NCBI GenBank assembly: GCA_029820045.1
Contig: JALGVE010000003.1
Location: 1-56,326, forward strand
DNA: 56,326 nt
Source of the DNA: Candidatus Zipacnadia bacterium
Lineage (GTDB): Bacteria > Armatimonadota > Zipacnadia > Zipacnadales > UBA5352
Direction of reading: 5' to 3'
Of this stretch, positions 16,215 through 24,713 are shown one piece after another. How positions within the stretch are numbered: the first letter of the stretch is position 1; every line of letters begins with the position of its first letter. Position numbers and translations under genes: made by a program. The notes under the pieces were generated by a model. That model did no database searches. It was not told where the DNA came from and saw only the letters and a program-made list of their open reading frames with translations.

Positions 16215-18359
16215 TCATGTGCCCTCATCCAGGCTGTCGTCGAGAATGACCTTCCCCCCGGCGCGCTCCCGGATAACCACCCGACCGGTGAGGGGCCCCT
16301 CCTTCGCAAAGGTCACCTCCGCCTCGGCGTCACCCAGAGTCAGGGCGAGGCGGACCGTGTCCTCCGCTTCGGTCAACGTGCTTTCGGGCCAATCATGCGA
16401 GCCTGAGCCCGTCGCCAGCAGAACGTGGAGGAAGTAGTCGCGTGCGTGGGAGCGAGCGGGGCTGACCTCGATGCGCCAGCGCCCGGCCTCCGCCGGGTCA
16501 TACTCCTTCTTGGGCGGGTAGTTGACGCCGTTGACCTCGAACTCGTGGCCGGGGCCGCCGACGGTAGTGATGTTCGCCTGCGCCGGCAGAAGTGATGCCA
16601 CGGCCAGTCGCCCCTCACCGTTGATGATTTCGATGCGGTCCCCGTCAACCGTCGGCTGCTGCCCGCAGTGCAGCAGCCACTTCTTCTCGAACTCAGGCTG
16701 CGTAGCCTCGACCCGATCGAAGACCACAAAGCAGTCGGGGCGCAGGTACAGGAACGCGCGCGTGAACTCCTTGAGCTTGGAGGGACTGTATGAGCGCGTC
16801 GCGTCGCCGACCACGAAGGTGTACCGGTCCGTCGCCTTGTAGGCCTTGATCTGCGCCCGGTGGTGGGCGTCGCCGGGCGTCACATCGGTTACGAAGTCCG
16901 GCCCGCCGCCGTAGAGCTGGCCGCCATCGTTTGCGCCCTCACCGGGATGGTTGTGGCCCCAGACGCCGCCATCGAACTGCTCCCCGGGATCGGTGACGGT
17001 GACAGAGTTGTGGGCGATGGTGCGGGCGTAGTAGTTGGCCCGATGGGCCGTGGCATCGTAGACCCCGGTGTCCATGGCCAGCAGGGCGCGCTTGTGGATG
17101 ATGAAGCTGTTGTTGTCGCAGTGCTGGTGCCCGCCGAAGTAGATCGGCGCGCAGATGAACAGGGCGAAGGTCGCGTCCGGCTGCCAGGAGCTTCGCATGG
17201 AAACCCAGCCGAGACCGCGGAAGTAGCGACTCAGCGGGAGCTCATCTCGCGGCACCGCAGGCACAGCCGGGTCGTACCAGAGCAGGTACGGCCACCAGGT
17301 CCCAGCGCCGAGCTGGTACTTGACGCCGGCAGCGTCGCGCCGCATCGCCTCCTGCTTGATCTGGTCCGCCCACCAGCCCGCGACGCCATCGCGCCGTCGT
17401 CGTTGGAGCAAGGGCATGTACATTGCGACGCTTCCGTCATAGGAGTCGTGCCCGCCGATGTCCGCCACACTCACGCGGCCGTCATCGAAGGGCCGGGCGT
17501 TGTAGATGAGCCAGTGCGCGTCACCGTCCAGGCCGGTGAAGTCCTTCCAGAGGTCCTGCCCCGTAGCCGATGACCAGAGCTCCACGAGATGAGCGAACTC
17601 GTAGGTGAAGAAGGCGTGGTAGCTCATGCTCTCATGCCAGCCACCGTCGCCAGCCGTAACAATGTCATGGGCGGGCATGAAGTGATTCACGAGCAGGTCC
17701 AGGCCGTCGAGCGCCAACCGGTGCGCGACCTCATCGTCCAGGCCTTCCTGCCAGAGGGCAATGCCGGCGTAGAGTATCGGACCGTACTCCAGGTAGAGAT
17801 GGTTATTGAACTCGGAGTGCCGCCAGGTCTTGTAGCACTGCTTGGCGGCGTGGAGGGCGGCGAGACCGTAGCGCTGTTTCTGTTCGGCAGACAGATCGTC
17901 GTAGAGCCAGTCGTAGGTCATGGCCAGGGACTTGGAAATGCGGGGCCAGGTCCAGCCATCTCCCTGCGCCTCGCTGAGATAGTCGGCGATGGCGACGGCG
18001 TGGCGCAAGATGTCGGGGTCACGCTGCGATACGCGGTAGGCGATAACACAGCCCTGAAGCTGCGAGGGCGTGGCCCACAGGTTCCGGTAGTAGTGCTCCC
18101 CTCTGGCCCACTCCAGGATGAACTCCCAGACCTCGGCGACCGCCGGGGCCGTCTCGCACCGCTGGCGGACCTGGGCAATGTCCGCCTCGGTGCAGAAGAT
18201 GCGGGGATGCTGCTTACGGATCTTCCCAAGCTCCGGCTCCAGCGCCGCCTGAGCCTGCGGATCGCGCCCTCGGAGGTCAGGCCAGTCCGCATAGGCGCAA
18301 CTCGCTAAGACAGCCGCCAGCAGGACGAACCTCAAGCTCACGAACTGGATGGCTCGCAT
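16215..18359 (-). CDS. Heparinase II/III-family polysaccharide lyase
   Basis: 714 residues from the ATG at 18359; AAGGAGGG lies about seven bases upstream and the reading begins directly with a signal peptide (RAIQFVSLRFVLLAAVLAS). The N-terminal half is an alpha/alpha toroid (NHLYLEYGPILYAG, DGGWHESMSYH, the latter carrying the likely catalytic Tyr/His). The C-terminal half is the heparinase II/III beta-sandwich with HQHCDNNSFIIHKRALLAMD and a conserved His in YARTIAHNSVTV. Such enzymes cleave uronic-acid-containing glycans (heparin, alginate or similar) by beta-elimination. It is followed on the same strand by nothing within 349 bp and preceded by the jelly-roll gene 55 bp away, so the two are probably co-transcribed. 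Confidence 0.85.
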   Translation of the reverse strand: MRAIQFVSLRFVLLAAVLASCAYADWPDLRGRDPQAQAALEPELGKIRKQHPRIFCTEADIAQVRQRCETAPAVAEVWEFILEWARGEHYYRNLWATPSQLQGCVIAYRVSQRDPDILRHAVAIADYLSEAQGDGWTWPRISKSLAMTYDWLYDDLSAEQKQRYGLAALHAAKQCYKTWRHSEFNNHLYLEYGPILYAGIALWQEGLDDEVAHRLALDGLDLLVNHFMPAHDIVTAGDGGWHESMSYHAFFTYEFAHLVELWSSATGQDLWKDFTGLDGDAHWLIYNARPFDDGRVSVADIGGHDSYDGSVAMYMPLLQRRRRDGVAGWWADQIKQEAMRRDAAGVKYQLGAGTWWPYLLWYDPAVPAVPRDELPLSRYFRGLGWVSMRSSWQPDATFALFICAPIYFGGHQHCDNNSFIIHKRALLAMDTGVYDATAHRANYYARTIAHNSVTVTDPGEQFDGGVWGHNHPGEGANDGGQLYGGGPDFVTDVTPGDAHHRAQIKAYKATDRYTFVVGDATRSYSPSKLKEFTRAFLYLRPDCFVVFDRVEATQPEFEKKWLLHCGQQPTVDGDRIEIINGEGRLAVASLLPAQANITTVGGPGHEFEVNGVNYPPKKEYDPAEAGRWRIEVSPARSHARDYFLHVLLATGSGSHDWPESTLTEAEDTVRLALTLGDAEAEVTFAKEGPLTGRVVIRERAGGKVILDDSLDEGT

Positions 18360-18414
18360 GAGTTCCCTCCTTATCCGCGACTGAGCCGGTCGGCGCTGCA
18401 ATGGATACGGCGAG

Positions 18415-19560
18415 CTACTTCACGCCCACCAGGTCATCAAGCCATAGGGTGTTCTGGAAGTCGCCCGGCCCCGGCAGGCCTGACATGTCGCCGATGGTGA
18501 TCATGTCCACGAGTTCGAGGTTGAGCGTCCCATCCGGGTCGAAGCTGTTCTCGTCCAGTTGCAGGTCCGAGATGGGCACGGTCACGGTTTGCCACGGCTT
18601 GCCACCCTCGATGCTCACCTGCGTCTGGTAGTTCGCCTTATCCTCATCCGCCGGGCCGCGTTTCTCCTCCACGCTGAGGATCAACTTCGTCTGCCAGGCG
18701 GACTTGACGCGGAATTGCAGAGCCGAAATGCCTGCCAGCGTCCCGGGCTTGACCTGGTGGAGGACGGCCATCAGTGTGCCCTCGGGCACGGTGTAATCGA
18801 GGTTCAGGGCCTCGCCACCACCCTGCACATCCTCGTTGCCGACGACGACCTCCTTACCGCCCAGGATGATGACCCCCTGGGGTGGCTGCTGGTAATCGTT
18901 GACTGTGATCGTGCCCTCCGCCGGGGCCGGGCGCACCGGGGTGATGGACCGCAGCTTGACATCGTCGAGCCGGAGGACCTGGCCGGTGGGCGGGTCAGCG
19001 TAGAACAGCTTGACCTGGCCGGCCAGGAAGCGGATGAAACTGCCCGCGTCTACGAGGGCGATAGAGCTGATCTCCGCTGGCGTCAGCTCTCCATCCGGGT
19101 CCTTGGGGCTGTCCCAGTCATGCGCGAAGTCATCCAGCCCCAGCGCGAACTCATGCCAGGCGCTGGCCTCGCTCCACACTGCCCGGCTGTAGCGCGGCCC
19201 GTCACCGCCCTCGCTTACCATTACGATGACCGGAGTTGACACCGCGGTCCACAGCGCGAACGAAACGCCTGCGAGCTCCGGCACAGGTTCCCCCAGCGGC
19301 AGCACAATAGCTCCCGGCAGGCCCCTGGCCATCTCCTCGGGATTCAAGGCGCGCAGGAAATACTCGAACTGAAGCGAACCCTCGCCACCGTAGACTGCCT
19401 CAGCCTCGTGCGTGACCGAAAGCGTCGCCTCGGGGTCCAGGCTGATGAACCCGCCGAGGTCCTCCTCAAAGTCGAGAGCCCGAAGGGCGTCTGTCTCCTG
19501 AGCTGAGCCAAGGGCACAGACGAGTGCCAACGCAAGCGATACTGTCGCGACTGTCCTCAT
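18415..19560 (-). CDS. Secreted double jelly-roll (CBM-like) protein
   Basis: 381 residues from the ATG at 19560, picked because GAGGAGG lies just upstream and a signal peptide follows (RTVATVSLALALVCALGSAQ). Two similar beta-sandwich halves are visible: ~22-205 (FEEDLGGF near its start, LRLDDVKLRSI at its end) and ~215-381 (NYQTQVSIEGGKPWQTVTV, FQNTLWLDDLVGVK). Each ends with an L-D-D-V/L strand typical of CBM11-type carbohydrate-binding domains. No catalytic residues were recognised. It lies 55 bp upstream of the heparinase-like gene; binding of the same glycan is inferred. Confidence 0.72.
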   Translation of the reverse strand: MRTVATVSLALALVCALGSAQETDALRALDFEEDLGGFISLDPEATLSVTHEAEAVYGGEGSLQFEYFLRALNPEEMARGLPGAIVLPLGEPVPELAGVSFALWTAVSTPVIVMVSEGGDGPRYSRAVWSEASAWHEFALGLDDFAHDWDSPKDPDGELTPAEISSIALVDAGSFIRFLAGQVKLFYADPPTGQVLRLDDVKLRSITPVRPAPAEGTITVNDYQQPPQGVIILGGKEVVVGNEDVQGGGEALNLDYTVPEGTLMAVLHQVKPGTLAGISALQFRVKSAWQTKLILSVEEKRGPADEDKANYQTQVSIEGGKPWQTVTVPISDLQLDENSFDPDGTLNLELVDMITIGDMSGLPGPGDFQNTLWLDDLVGVK

Positions 19561-20288
19561 AGCCGACCTCCTCGCCCGCAGTCCGCATGAACGTGTTCTC
19601 TCACTCGAAGCCTGTGAAGCCTCTTTGCGCCTGGTCATGCTGCTCGCCGCCATCAACAAGGCGGATGACGCTGCTTCCTCATCGCTCTTCGTCTCCAATA
19701 ATACTGTTCGCCGGCGGCCCTGGCAAACCTACCAGTACCGTCCCCCATGCAAGAACCGCCCGCCGCGAACGTATACACATATGAGGGGAAAACTGTGGCA
19801 AGGGGGGAAGTTCATCAGCGCCAGTCGTACGTGACGCGATGCGAGATCTGCTCAAGAGTCACGTCCGGCTCATGTCGCCGAACATGGCCCGCGCAGGGAT
19901 GTTGGCGCGCATTATTCACGAGCTTACCCTCGGCGCCTATCCAGGGCGGTGGGCCGTTGGGGACTGACACCATTTCGGGCGTTCCCGCCCATGGGCGGGA
20001 CCCGAAATGGCTGTCTGTCCCCCTGTAGGGGTGGCTGAGGCTCGCCCAACACACTGCGCTAGCGGCGGAAATGGCGGACAGTGCACGACAACCACAGCAA
20101 CAGGGCACTGCGCCGGATTCCCGCCGCCCCGCATGGTACGCATGAATAATGCGGGTTAGTGGTACTGAGGTCCAGCAAGGATACCGCGGTCGTGCCGGCG
20201 AACTTGACGCGGGGACGCGCGTCGTATGCCTGGTCGGCCAGAGGGGCCCGGTGGCGAGGCACAGCACCAAGAGAGCTGGTGAGCGCCG
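19561..20288. other. Gene-free leader region before the Hsp90/CHAT cassette
   Basis: 728 bp without a credible gene. It holds a strong palindromic repeat (19938-20045) inside a larger inverted pair, CGCATTATTCA (19908-19918) and TGAATAATGCG (20143-20153). A divergent promoter for the jelly-roll gene and for the first Hsp90-like gene must lie here, but I cannot assign one. Confidence 0.6.
19938..20045. repeat. Palindromic repeat, copy A, upstream of first Hsp90-like gene
   Basis: Core stem CCATTTCGGG (19970-19979) with CCCGAAATGG (20001-20010) around an inner CCCGCCC-AT-GGGCGGG. Flanking blocks GACTGACA and GGCTGTCTG, then GGGGTGGCTGAGGCTC, are shared with copy B at 24376-24488. It ends 243 bp before the first Hsp90-like start. 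Confidence 0.85.
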
Positions 20289-22118
20289 GTGACAGACCCC
20301 GAACTGGAAGGTTTCAGCGTTGATGTGTCCAGCCTGATCGAGGTGCTGTCAGGTCACCTCTACACGACCCCGGAGGTGGCCATCCGGGAACTGATAGCCA
20401 ACGCGCGCGACGCAATTGTCAGGCGGCGGCGCGCCGAAGGCGACATAGAAGGCGGCATCTGGATCGGGGTAGACCGAAGGGAGAACGTCCTCGCGATCCG
20501 CGACAACGGCGCCGGGATGAGCGAGGATGAGATCCATGCAGGCCTCAGCACCATTGCTGCTTCGGGTGCCCGCGCGGTTCGTGACTGGCAGGATTCAGGC
20601 GGTCTGGACGAAGCGCTCTCCGGGCTGTTCGGGCTGGGGTTCTATGCCTCCTTGATATGGGCCGACCGCATCGAGGTGTTCACGCGCACCGCGGCAGGGC
20701 CCCTCTTCCGCTGGCAGTGCGTCAAGACGCCCTTCCAGCCTGAGGAGAAGACGGCGATCGGCTGGGGTCTGCAGGAGGTGCCGGATGTTGAGGCCTCCTG
20801 GGTAGGATGTGGAACCGAGGTCAGGCTCCACCTGGCTGCGAGGGAGCGCAACCCCCTGGCGGACAGCGAGGAGCTGCGCAAGCTGCTCCTACGGTACGCC
20901 GCTCTCGTGGAGTTCCCCATCTACCTGGGCGAGGAGTTTCAGCCCCTCAATCCTCCCCCGCCCTGGCGCTCCCGGCAGGCTACCGACGAGGACTACCTGG
21001 ACTTCGTCCGCCGACGCGGCCTCCTGAGCGATACCGATGACCCTATCACTGTATTCCCCATCAGCGCCATCGGCCTCGAGGGCTTGCTGTGGATTACGCC
21101 TCGGCGAGATGGTGAGATCGAGCTGCACGTGCGCCACATCCTGGTCGGACCCCTGCAGGACGCGGACACAGAGGAGCCTTTCCCCTTCGTCCATGGGATC
21201 GTGGACGCCAGAGAAATAGACCTGGCGCTAAACCGGGAAGCCGCTCTCGATAACGAGAACCTTGCGGCTCTGCACGCGGCCCTGAGAAGGGCAACCATAG
21301 ACCACTTGAGCTGGCTGTCGCAGAACCGGCGCGCTGACTTCCAGCGTATCGTTGACGCCCATGAGTTCGCGCTCAAGAAGGCCTGCCTGGAGGAGGACAG
21401 GCTCCTTGGGATTGTCGGCGACAGCCTGCGTCTGGCGGTTGGCGGCTCGCGCACGATGATGAGTCTTCGGGACATAGCGAACCATGCTCGCGGCCACGGT
21501 GGCGTGCTCTACTTCCTCGATCAGCCTGCTGAGCAGACCCACTACGCATCCCTGTATGAGGGCAAGGGCATTCCAGTCGTGGATACCTCAAACCCACTCG
21601 ATCTCGCGGTGGTCAGACGTTATGCGGAGGCTGAGGGTCTGGAGTTCGAACGCGCGGATACCGGACTCACCGAACTCGTCGAACCGGGAGGCGAGCCCGG
21701 ATGGGGAGAGGTGGAACACCTCTTCGCCAGCATAGACGCCCAACTCCAACCGCGCGCCGTCTCACTCCAGCCCACTGACCCGCCGCTGCTTTTTGAGCAT
21801 TCCTCGCTGGAAGCGTTTGTCGGCATGATTGACCAGATAGGCGGAGTGCCCGAAGAGATGCAGGGCCTGGAGCTGCTACTCGAGGCCATGCGAGACCGCG
21901 CGAAGGAAGAGGCGCGTCCCTTACTCATCAATGCCGGCCATCCCGTCATGCAGGCGCTTCGCAGGGCCCTGGACAGTGGCGAGGACTATGGCCGCGTGGT
22001 GGCCGCGGGGCGGGGGCTGCTAGCGGCGGCCCGACTGTTCAGTGAGACGCTTGACGCCGGCGAGCGGCGAGATGCCCTGGAGCAGTTGGCTGACCTTGTT
22101 AGTGCCCTGTTGCGTTAG
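20289..22118 (+). CDS. Hsp90/HtpG-family ATPase A of the CHAT cassette
   Basis: 609 residues from a GTG, close to HtpG length (~620). The N-terminal GHKL ATPase site is complete: RELIANARDA (Glu34, Asn38, Asp41), DNGAGM (72-77), FGLGFY (114-119) and GTEV (175-178). The middle domain keeps FPIYL and LNRE (the phosphate-contacting Arg, ~316). The C-terminal part (LLINAGHPVMQAL) matches the Hsp90 dimerisation region. It is therefore a full three-domain Hsp90, but its sequence is far from canonical HtpG. It is first of a plus-strand cassette, 18 bp before a second, different Hsp90. Role inferred: ATP-driven clamp controlling or presenting clients to the downstream protease. The ribosome-binding site is weak. 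Confidence 0.88.
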   Translation: MTDPELEGFSVDVSSLIEVLSGHLYTTPEVAIRELIANARDAIVRRRRAEGDIEGGIWIGVDRRENVLAIRDNGAGMSEDEIHAGLSTIAASGARAVRDWQDSGGLDEALSGLFGLGFYASLIWADRIEVFTRTAAGPLFRWQCVKTPFQPEEKTAIGWGLQEVPDVEASWVGCGTEVRLHLAARERNPLADSEELRKLLLRYAALVEFPIYLGEEFQPLNPPPPWRSRQATDEDYLDFVRRRGLLSDTDDPITVFPISAIGLEGLLWITPRRDGEIELHVRHILVGPLQDADTEEPFPFVHGIVDAREIDLALNREAALDNENLAALHAALRRATIDHLSWLSQNRRADFQRIVDAHEFALKKACLEEDRLLGIVGDSLRLAVGGSRTMMSLRDIANHARGHGGVLYFLDQPAEQTHYASLYEGKGIPVVDTSNPLDLAVVRRYAEAEGLEFERADTGLTELVEPGGEPGWGEVEHLFASIDAQLQPRAVSLQPTDPPLLFEHSSLEAFVGMIDQIGGVPEEMQGLELLLEAMRDRAKEEARPLLINAGHPVMQALRRALDSGEDYGRVVAAGRGLLAAARLFSETLDAGERRDALEQLADLVSALLR

Positions 22119-22136
22119 AGGAAGTCACAGGAGCTG

Positions 22137-24251
22137 ATGGCGATGTCCGAGGCAGACTGGCAAGACGTTGATATTCAGATTGATCTCGCCGACCTGCTTC
22201 CGCTGGTCGCGCGAAGTCTCTACCCGCGCGCCGATGCGGCGGTGCGCGAGCTACTCGCCAACGCCGTGGACGCGCTCACCCGGAAGGATGATGTCATCCG
22301 CGCCAACCCAGGCATGTACCCCGAGGACCTGGAGATAAGCGTGAATTACGACGTGAGCAACTACGTCCTGACCGTCGCCGATACTGGCTGCGGGATGGCC
22401 TGGGATGATGTGATCAAGTACGTGAACCACATTGGCCGTTCCGGTACTGAGCTGATGAAGGACGAGTTCCAGAACCGCGAACTCATTAAGCAGCTAATAG
22501 GTCAGTTCGGGATCGGCCTGCTGGCCGCGTTCAAGCTGGGCCAGCCTGTGACCATCCGGACCCGCGCGCTTGATGCGGCGGCCGACGAGGCGGTCGAATG
22601 GCGGGCGACCGGCACGACCAGCAAGGCGCAGATGCGCAAGATCTCGAGGGATAAGCCCGGCAGCGAGATAGCGGTGGCTGTAGCGCTGGAGCATCGCGAG
22701 ATGTTGCTCACAGGACTCAAGGAGTGCGTCAGCGACTACGGTGACTTGCTCCCGTATCCGATCTACGACGCCTACCGGGAGCTGCTCAACTCCTACGGCA
22801 AGGTCCCGTGGTACAAGGATGACCAGACGGAAGAAGACTACAGGGAGTACATAGTCTCGCGGCACAAAGGCGAGCCCATCAATCCTCCGCTCTGGGTGAT
22901 ACCGATCACCCCCCGATCAGTGCGCCTCGACGGAGAGAACATCCCGGTGGACTGTCGGGGGGTCATCTACATCCCCGACGACAGGAGCTTCATCAACCTG
23001 CACGGCAACGCCGACCTGTACTCGCGCTCCATGCTCGTGCGCAAAGAGCGCCCGGGCATCCTGCCCGAACACGTGTTGTTCTGCGAGGCGATCGTTGACG
23101 GAGCAGACCTGAGCATGGTGATGAACCGCGAAGACGTCATGGAGGACCGGGCCTTTCGGGCCATGCAGGTAGCCGTAGCCGAGCAGCTCTACGCTGGACT
23201 GGGGGAGCTCGTCAAGAAACCCAAGGAGTGGCGGCGCGTCCAGTCCACGTTCGAAAGGGAGCTCAAGGCCGGAGTAGTCAAGGACGACGGCGTCTTCAAG
23301 GCGGTGGCTGACCACCTGGTGTTCTTCATAGGCGCTGGGGAGAGGCAAAGCTTGGGCCAGTACATGCAGAGCGCTCAGAGCCGAGGCCTCTATGACGAGC
23401 AAAAGGGCGAAGTTGTGTATCAGCCCAGTGACCTGACGGATGCCCAGCGGGAGACCCTGGCAGCCCTGCGCAAAACTCTGATCTTCATCTCCTCGGCCAG
23501 CGGGCCAGCCCGCTATCAGATGGACCAGTTGCTGCTCGCGCGGGGCCTGCGAGCCATCGAGGTCCTACCGGAACCGTCCGTGGACGAGGAAACCGGGGCG
23601 GTGGTCTCGCGTGCGGAACGCAGCCTTGATTGGCAGGTGCTCAACAAGTACGCGCAGGCCAACAACCTGGAACTCAAAGCCGCCGGGGAGCTGGTCGAAA
23701 AGTTCCCGGAGATGAGCGACCCGAAACTGGAACGGGTTGCGGAGGTCTTCCGCACAGCCCTGCACTCCGGTGAGCGTGGGATGACTGTCCGCATAAGCGC
23801 GTTTCACCCCGACGGCCTCCCGGCGCTGCTCGACTTCCCCACGGCGGGCCGCGCGCGGGAACAAGTCCAAGAGTGGCGGCAAGCTCTCGAGGCGTTCATT
23901 GAGCAACACCAGGATGCGCCGCGGGGCCTGCAGCAGGTCATAAGGATGGCCGAGGCTCAGGCCGCGGTAGAGGACAGGACAGCCACCTTGGTAGTGAATG
24001 CTAAGAATGACACGATACAGCAGTTGGCCGACGCCCTGGATGACCCCAAGTTCCGTAGCCTGGACAGGACCGAGCGTGTCACGGAGCACATCGCGATCGA
24101 GCTCTACCATGCCGCCCTGCAGCAGACAGGCTACCAGCCCGATGACCGCAACATGAGCGCAATCCTGGCCGCCCGCTGTGCGGCAGTCGAGCAGCTCCTT
24201 TCCCTGAGTCTGCAGGTGGCGAGCACCTTGCCCGACGGCATGGCGCAATAG
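22137..24251 (+). CDS. Hsp90/HtpG-family ATPase B of the CHAT cassette
   Basis: 704 residues. ATG 22137 is only three bases after AGGAG, so the ATG at 22143 (nine bases away) may be the true start. The ATP site is intact: RELLANAVDA (Glu38, Asn42, Asp45), DTGCGM (82-87), QFGIGL (123-128). The lid region NHIGRSGTELMK is closer to classical HtpG than in protein A. The middle domain shows PYPIY, a SMLVRKERPGILPEH segment and MNRE (329-332). The C-terminal NAKNDTIQQL region matches the Hsp90 dimerisation domain. It is about 95 residues longer than A. With 18 bp between them, A and B are surely co-transcribed, and a heteromeric clamp is an attractive inference. Confidence 0.88.
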   Translation: MAMSEADWQDVDIQIDLADLLPLVARSLYPRADAAVRELLANAVDALTRKDDVIRANPGMYPEDLEISVNYDVSNYVLTVADTGCGMAWDDVIKYVNHIGRSGTELMKDEFQNRELIKQLIGQFGIGLLAAFKLGQPVTIRTRALDAAADEAVEWRATGTTSKAQMRKISRDKPGSEIAVAVALEHREMLLTGLKECVSDYGDLLPYPIYDAYRELLNSYGKVPWYKDDQTEEDYREYIVSRHKGEPINPPLWVIPITPRSVRLDGENIPVDCRGVIYIPDDRSFINLHGNADLYSRSMLVRKERPGILPEHVLFCEAIVDGADLSMVMNREDVMEDRAFRAMQVAVAEQLYAGLGELVKKPKEWRRVQSTFERELKAGVVKDDGVFKAVADHLVFFIGAGERQSLGQYMQSAQSRGLYDEQKGEVVYQPSDLTDAQRETLAALRKTLIFISSASGPARYQMDQLLLARGLRAIEVLPEPSVDEETGAVVSRAERSLDWQVLNKYAQANNLELKAAGELVEKFPEMSDPKLERVAEVFRTALHSGERGMTVRISAFHPDGLPALLDFPTAGRAREQVQEWRQALEAFIEQHQDAPRGLQQVIRMAEAQAAVEDRTATLVVNAKNDTIQQLADALDDPKFRSLDRTERVTEHIAIELYHAALQQTGYQPDDRNMSAILAARCAAVEQLLSLSLQVASTLPDGMAQ

Positions 24252-24375
24252 CTTTCTCTCTGACGACGTGCAGGAACCGCACAGATGCGCCGGTGTTCCT
24301 ACCTAGCGCGGAATATGCCCAGAAAGCCGTCGCCGGAACATCCGCAGAGCGCTGCTGGCCCGCACTATTCGGGCT

Positions 24376-24488
24376 TATCCAGGGGGGGGGGCGGGTCGTT
24401 CGGGACTGACACCATTTCGGGCGTTCCCGCCCTTGGGCGGGACCCGAAATGGCTGTCTGCCCCCCCCCGTGGGGATGGCTGAGGCTCA
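24376..24488. repeat. Palindromic repeat, copy B, upstream of CHAT-FGE gene
   Basis: Same stem as copy A: CCATTTCGGG (24412-24421) with CCCGAAATGG (24443-24452) around CCCGCCC/GGGCGGG. It differs by longer homopolymers, a run of 10 G (24382-24391) and 9 C (24460-24468) where copy A has 3 G and 5 C. It ends 225 bp before the CHAT-FGE start. Confidence 0.85.
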
Positions 24489-24630
24489 CTGCGCGGGCGA
24501 GGCTTCGCGAGAGGGCGGTGCAGGATGGTACCCTGGAGCGAGATGGAGCCCGAGAAGTTCTGCCGGCAGCGCTTGGGGTGGCCCCCCCTCAGGAACCGAG
24601 TTTCCCCAGGGGGAGTTCCATTCCCTGACT

Positions 24631-24656
24631 GTTGCAAGCCTCGTACGAGGTGCAAC
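24631..24656. promoter_or_regulatory. Hairpin/operator-like palindrome upstream of CHAT-FGE
   Basis: Perfect 12-bp palindrome CCTCGTACGAGG (24639-24650) bracketed by GTTGCA (24631-24636) and TGCAAC (24651-24656). It lies about 57 bases before the GTG start. It could be a repressor site or an mRNA stem; no T-run follows, so termination is less likely. Confidence 0.4.
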
Positions 24657-24713
24657 ATAGCCTTGGCTCCTCGCCGCAACTTGCTGGCCCGGTGAGAAGG
24701 GAGGTCGTACCCA

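Larger units (their letters stand above)
24252..24713. other. Gene-free spacer between Hsp90-like B and CHAT-FGE
   Basis: 462 bp without a gene. It holds repeat copy B (24376-24488) with expanded G10 and C9 runs, and a hairpin at 24631-24656. The gap implies a separate promoter for the protease gene, which I cannot place with confidence. Confidence 0.6.

Noticed and set aside
20289-22118. Protein A as the housekeeping HtpG
   Set aside because: It is paired with a second Hsp90 and a CHAT protease, and its motifs diverge from classical HtpG. The housekeeping copy is more likely elsewhere.
24592-24619. GGAAC...GTTCC as an operator
   Set aside because: The arms are not symmetrically spaced around the inner TCCCC/GGGGA pair, so it is not a clean palindrome.
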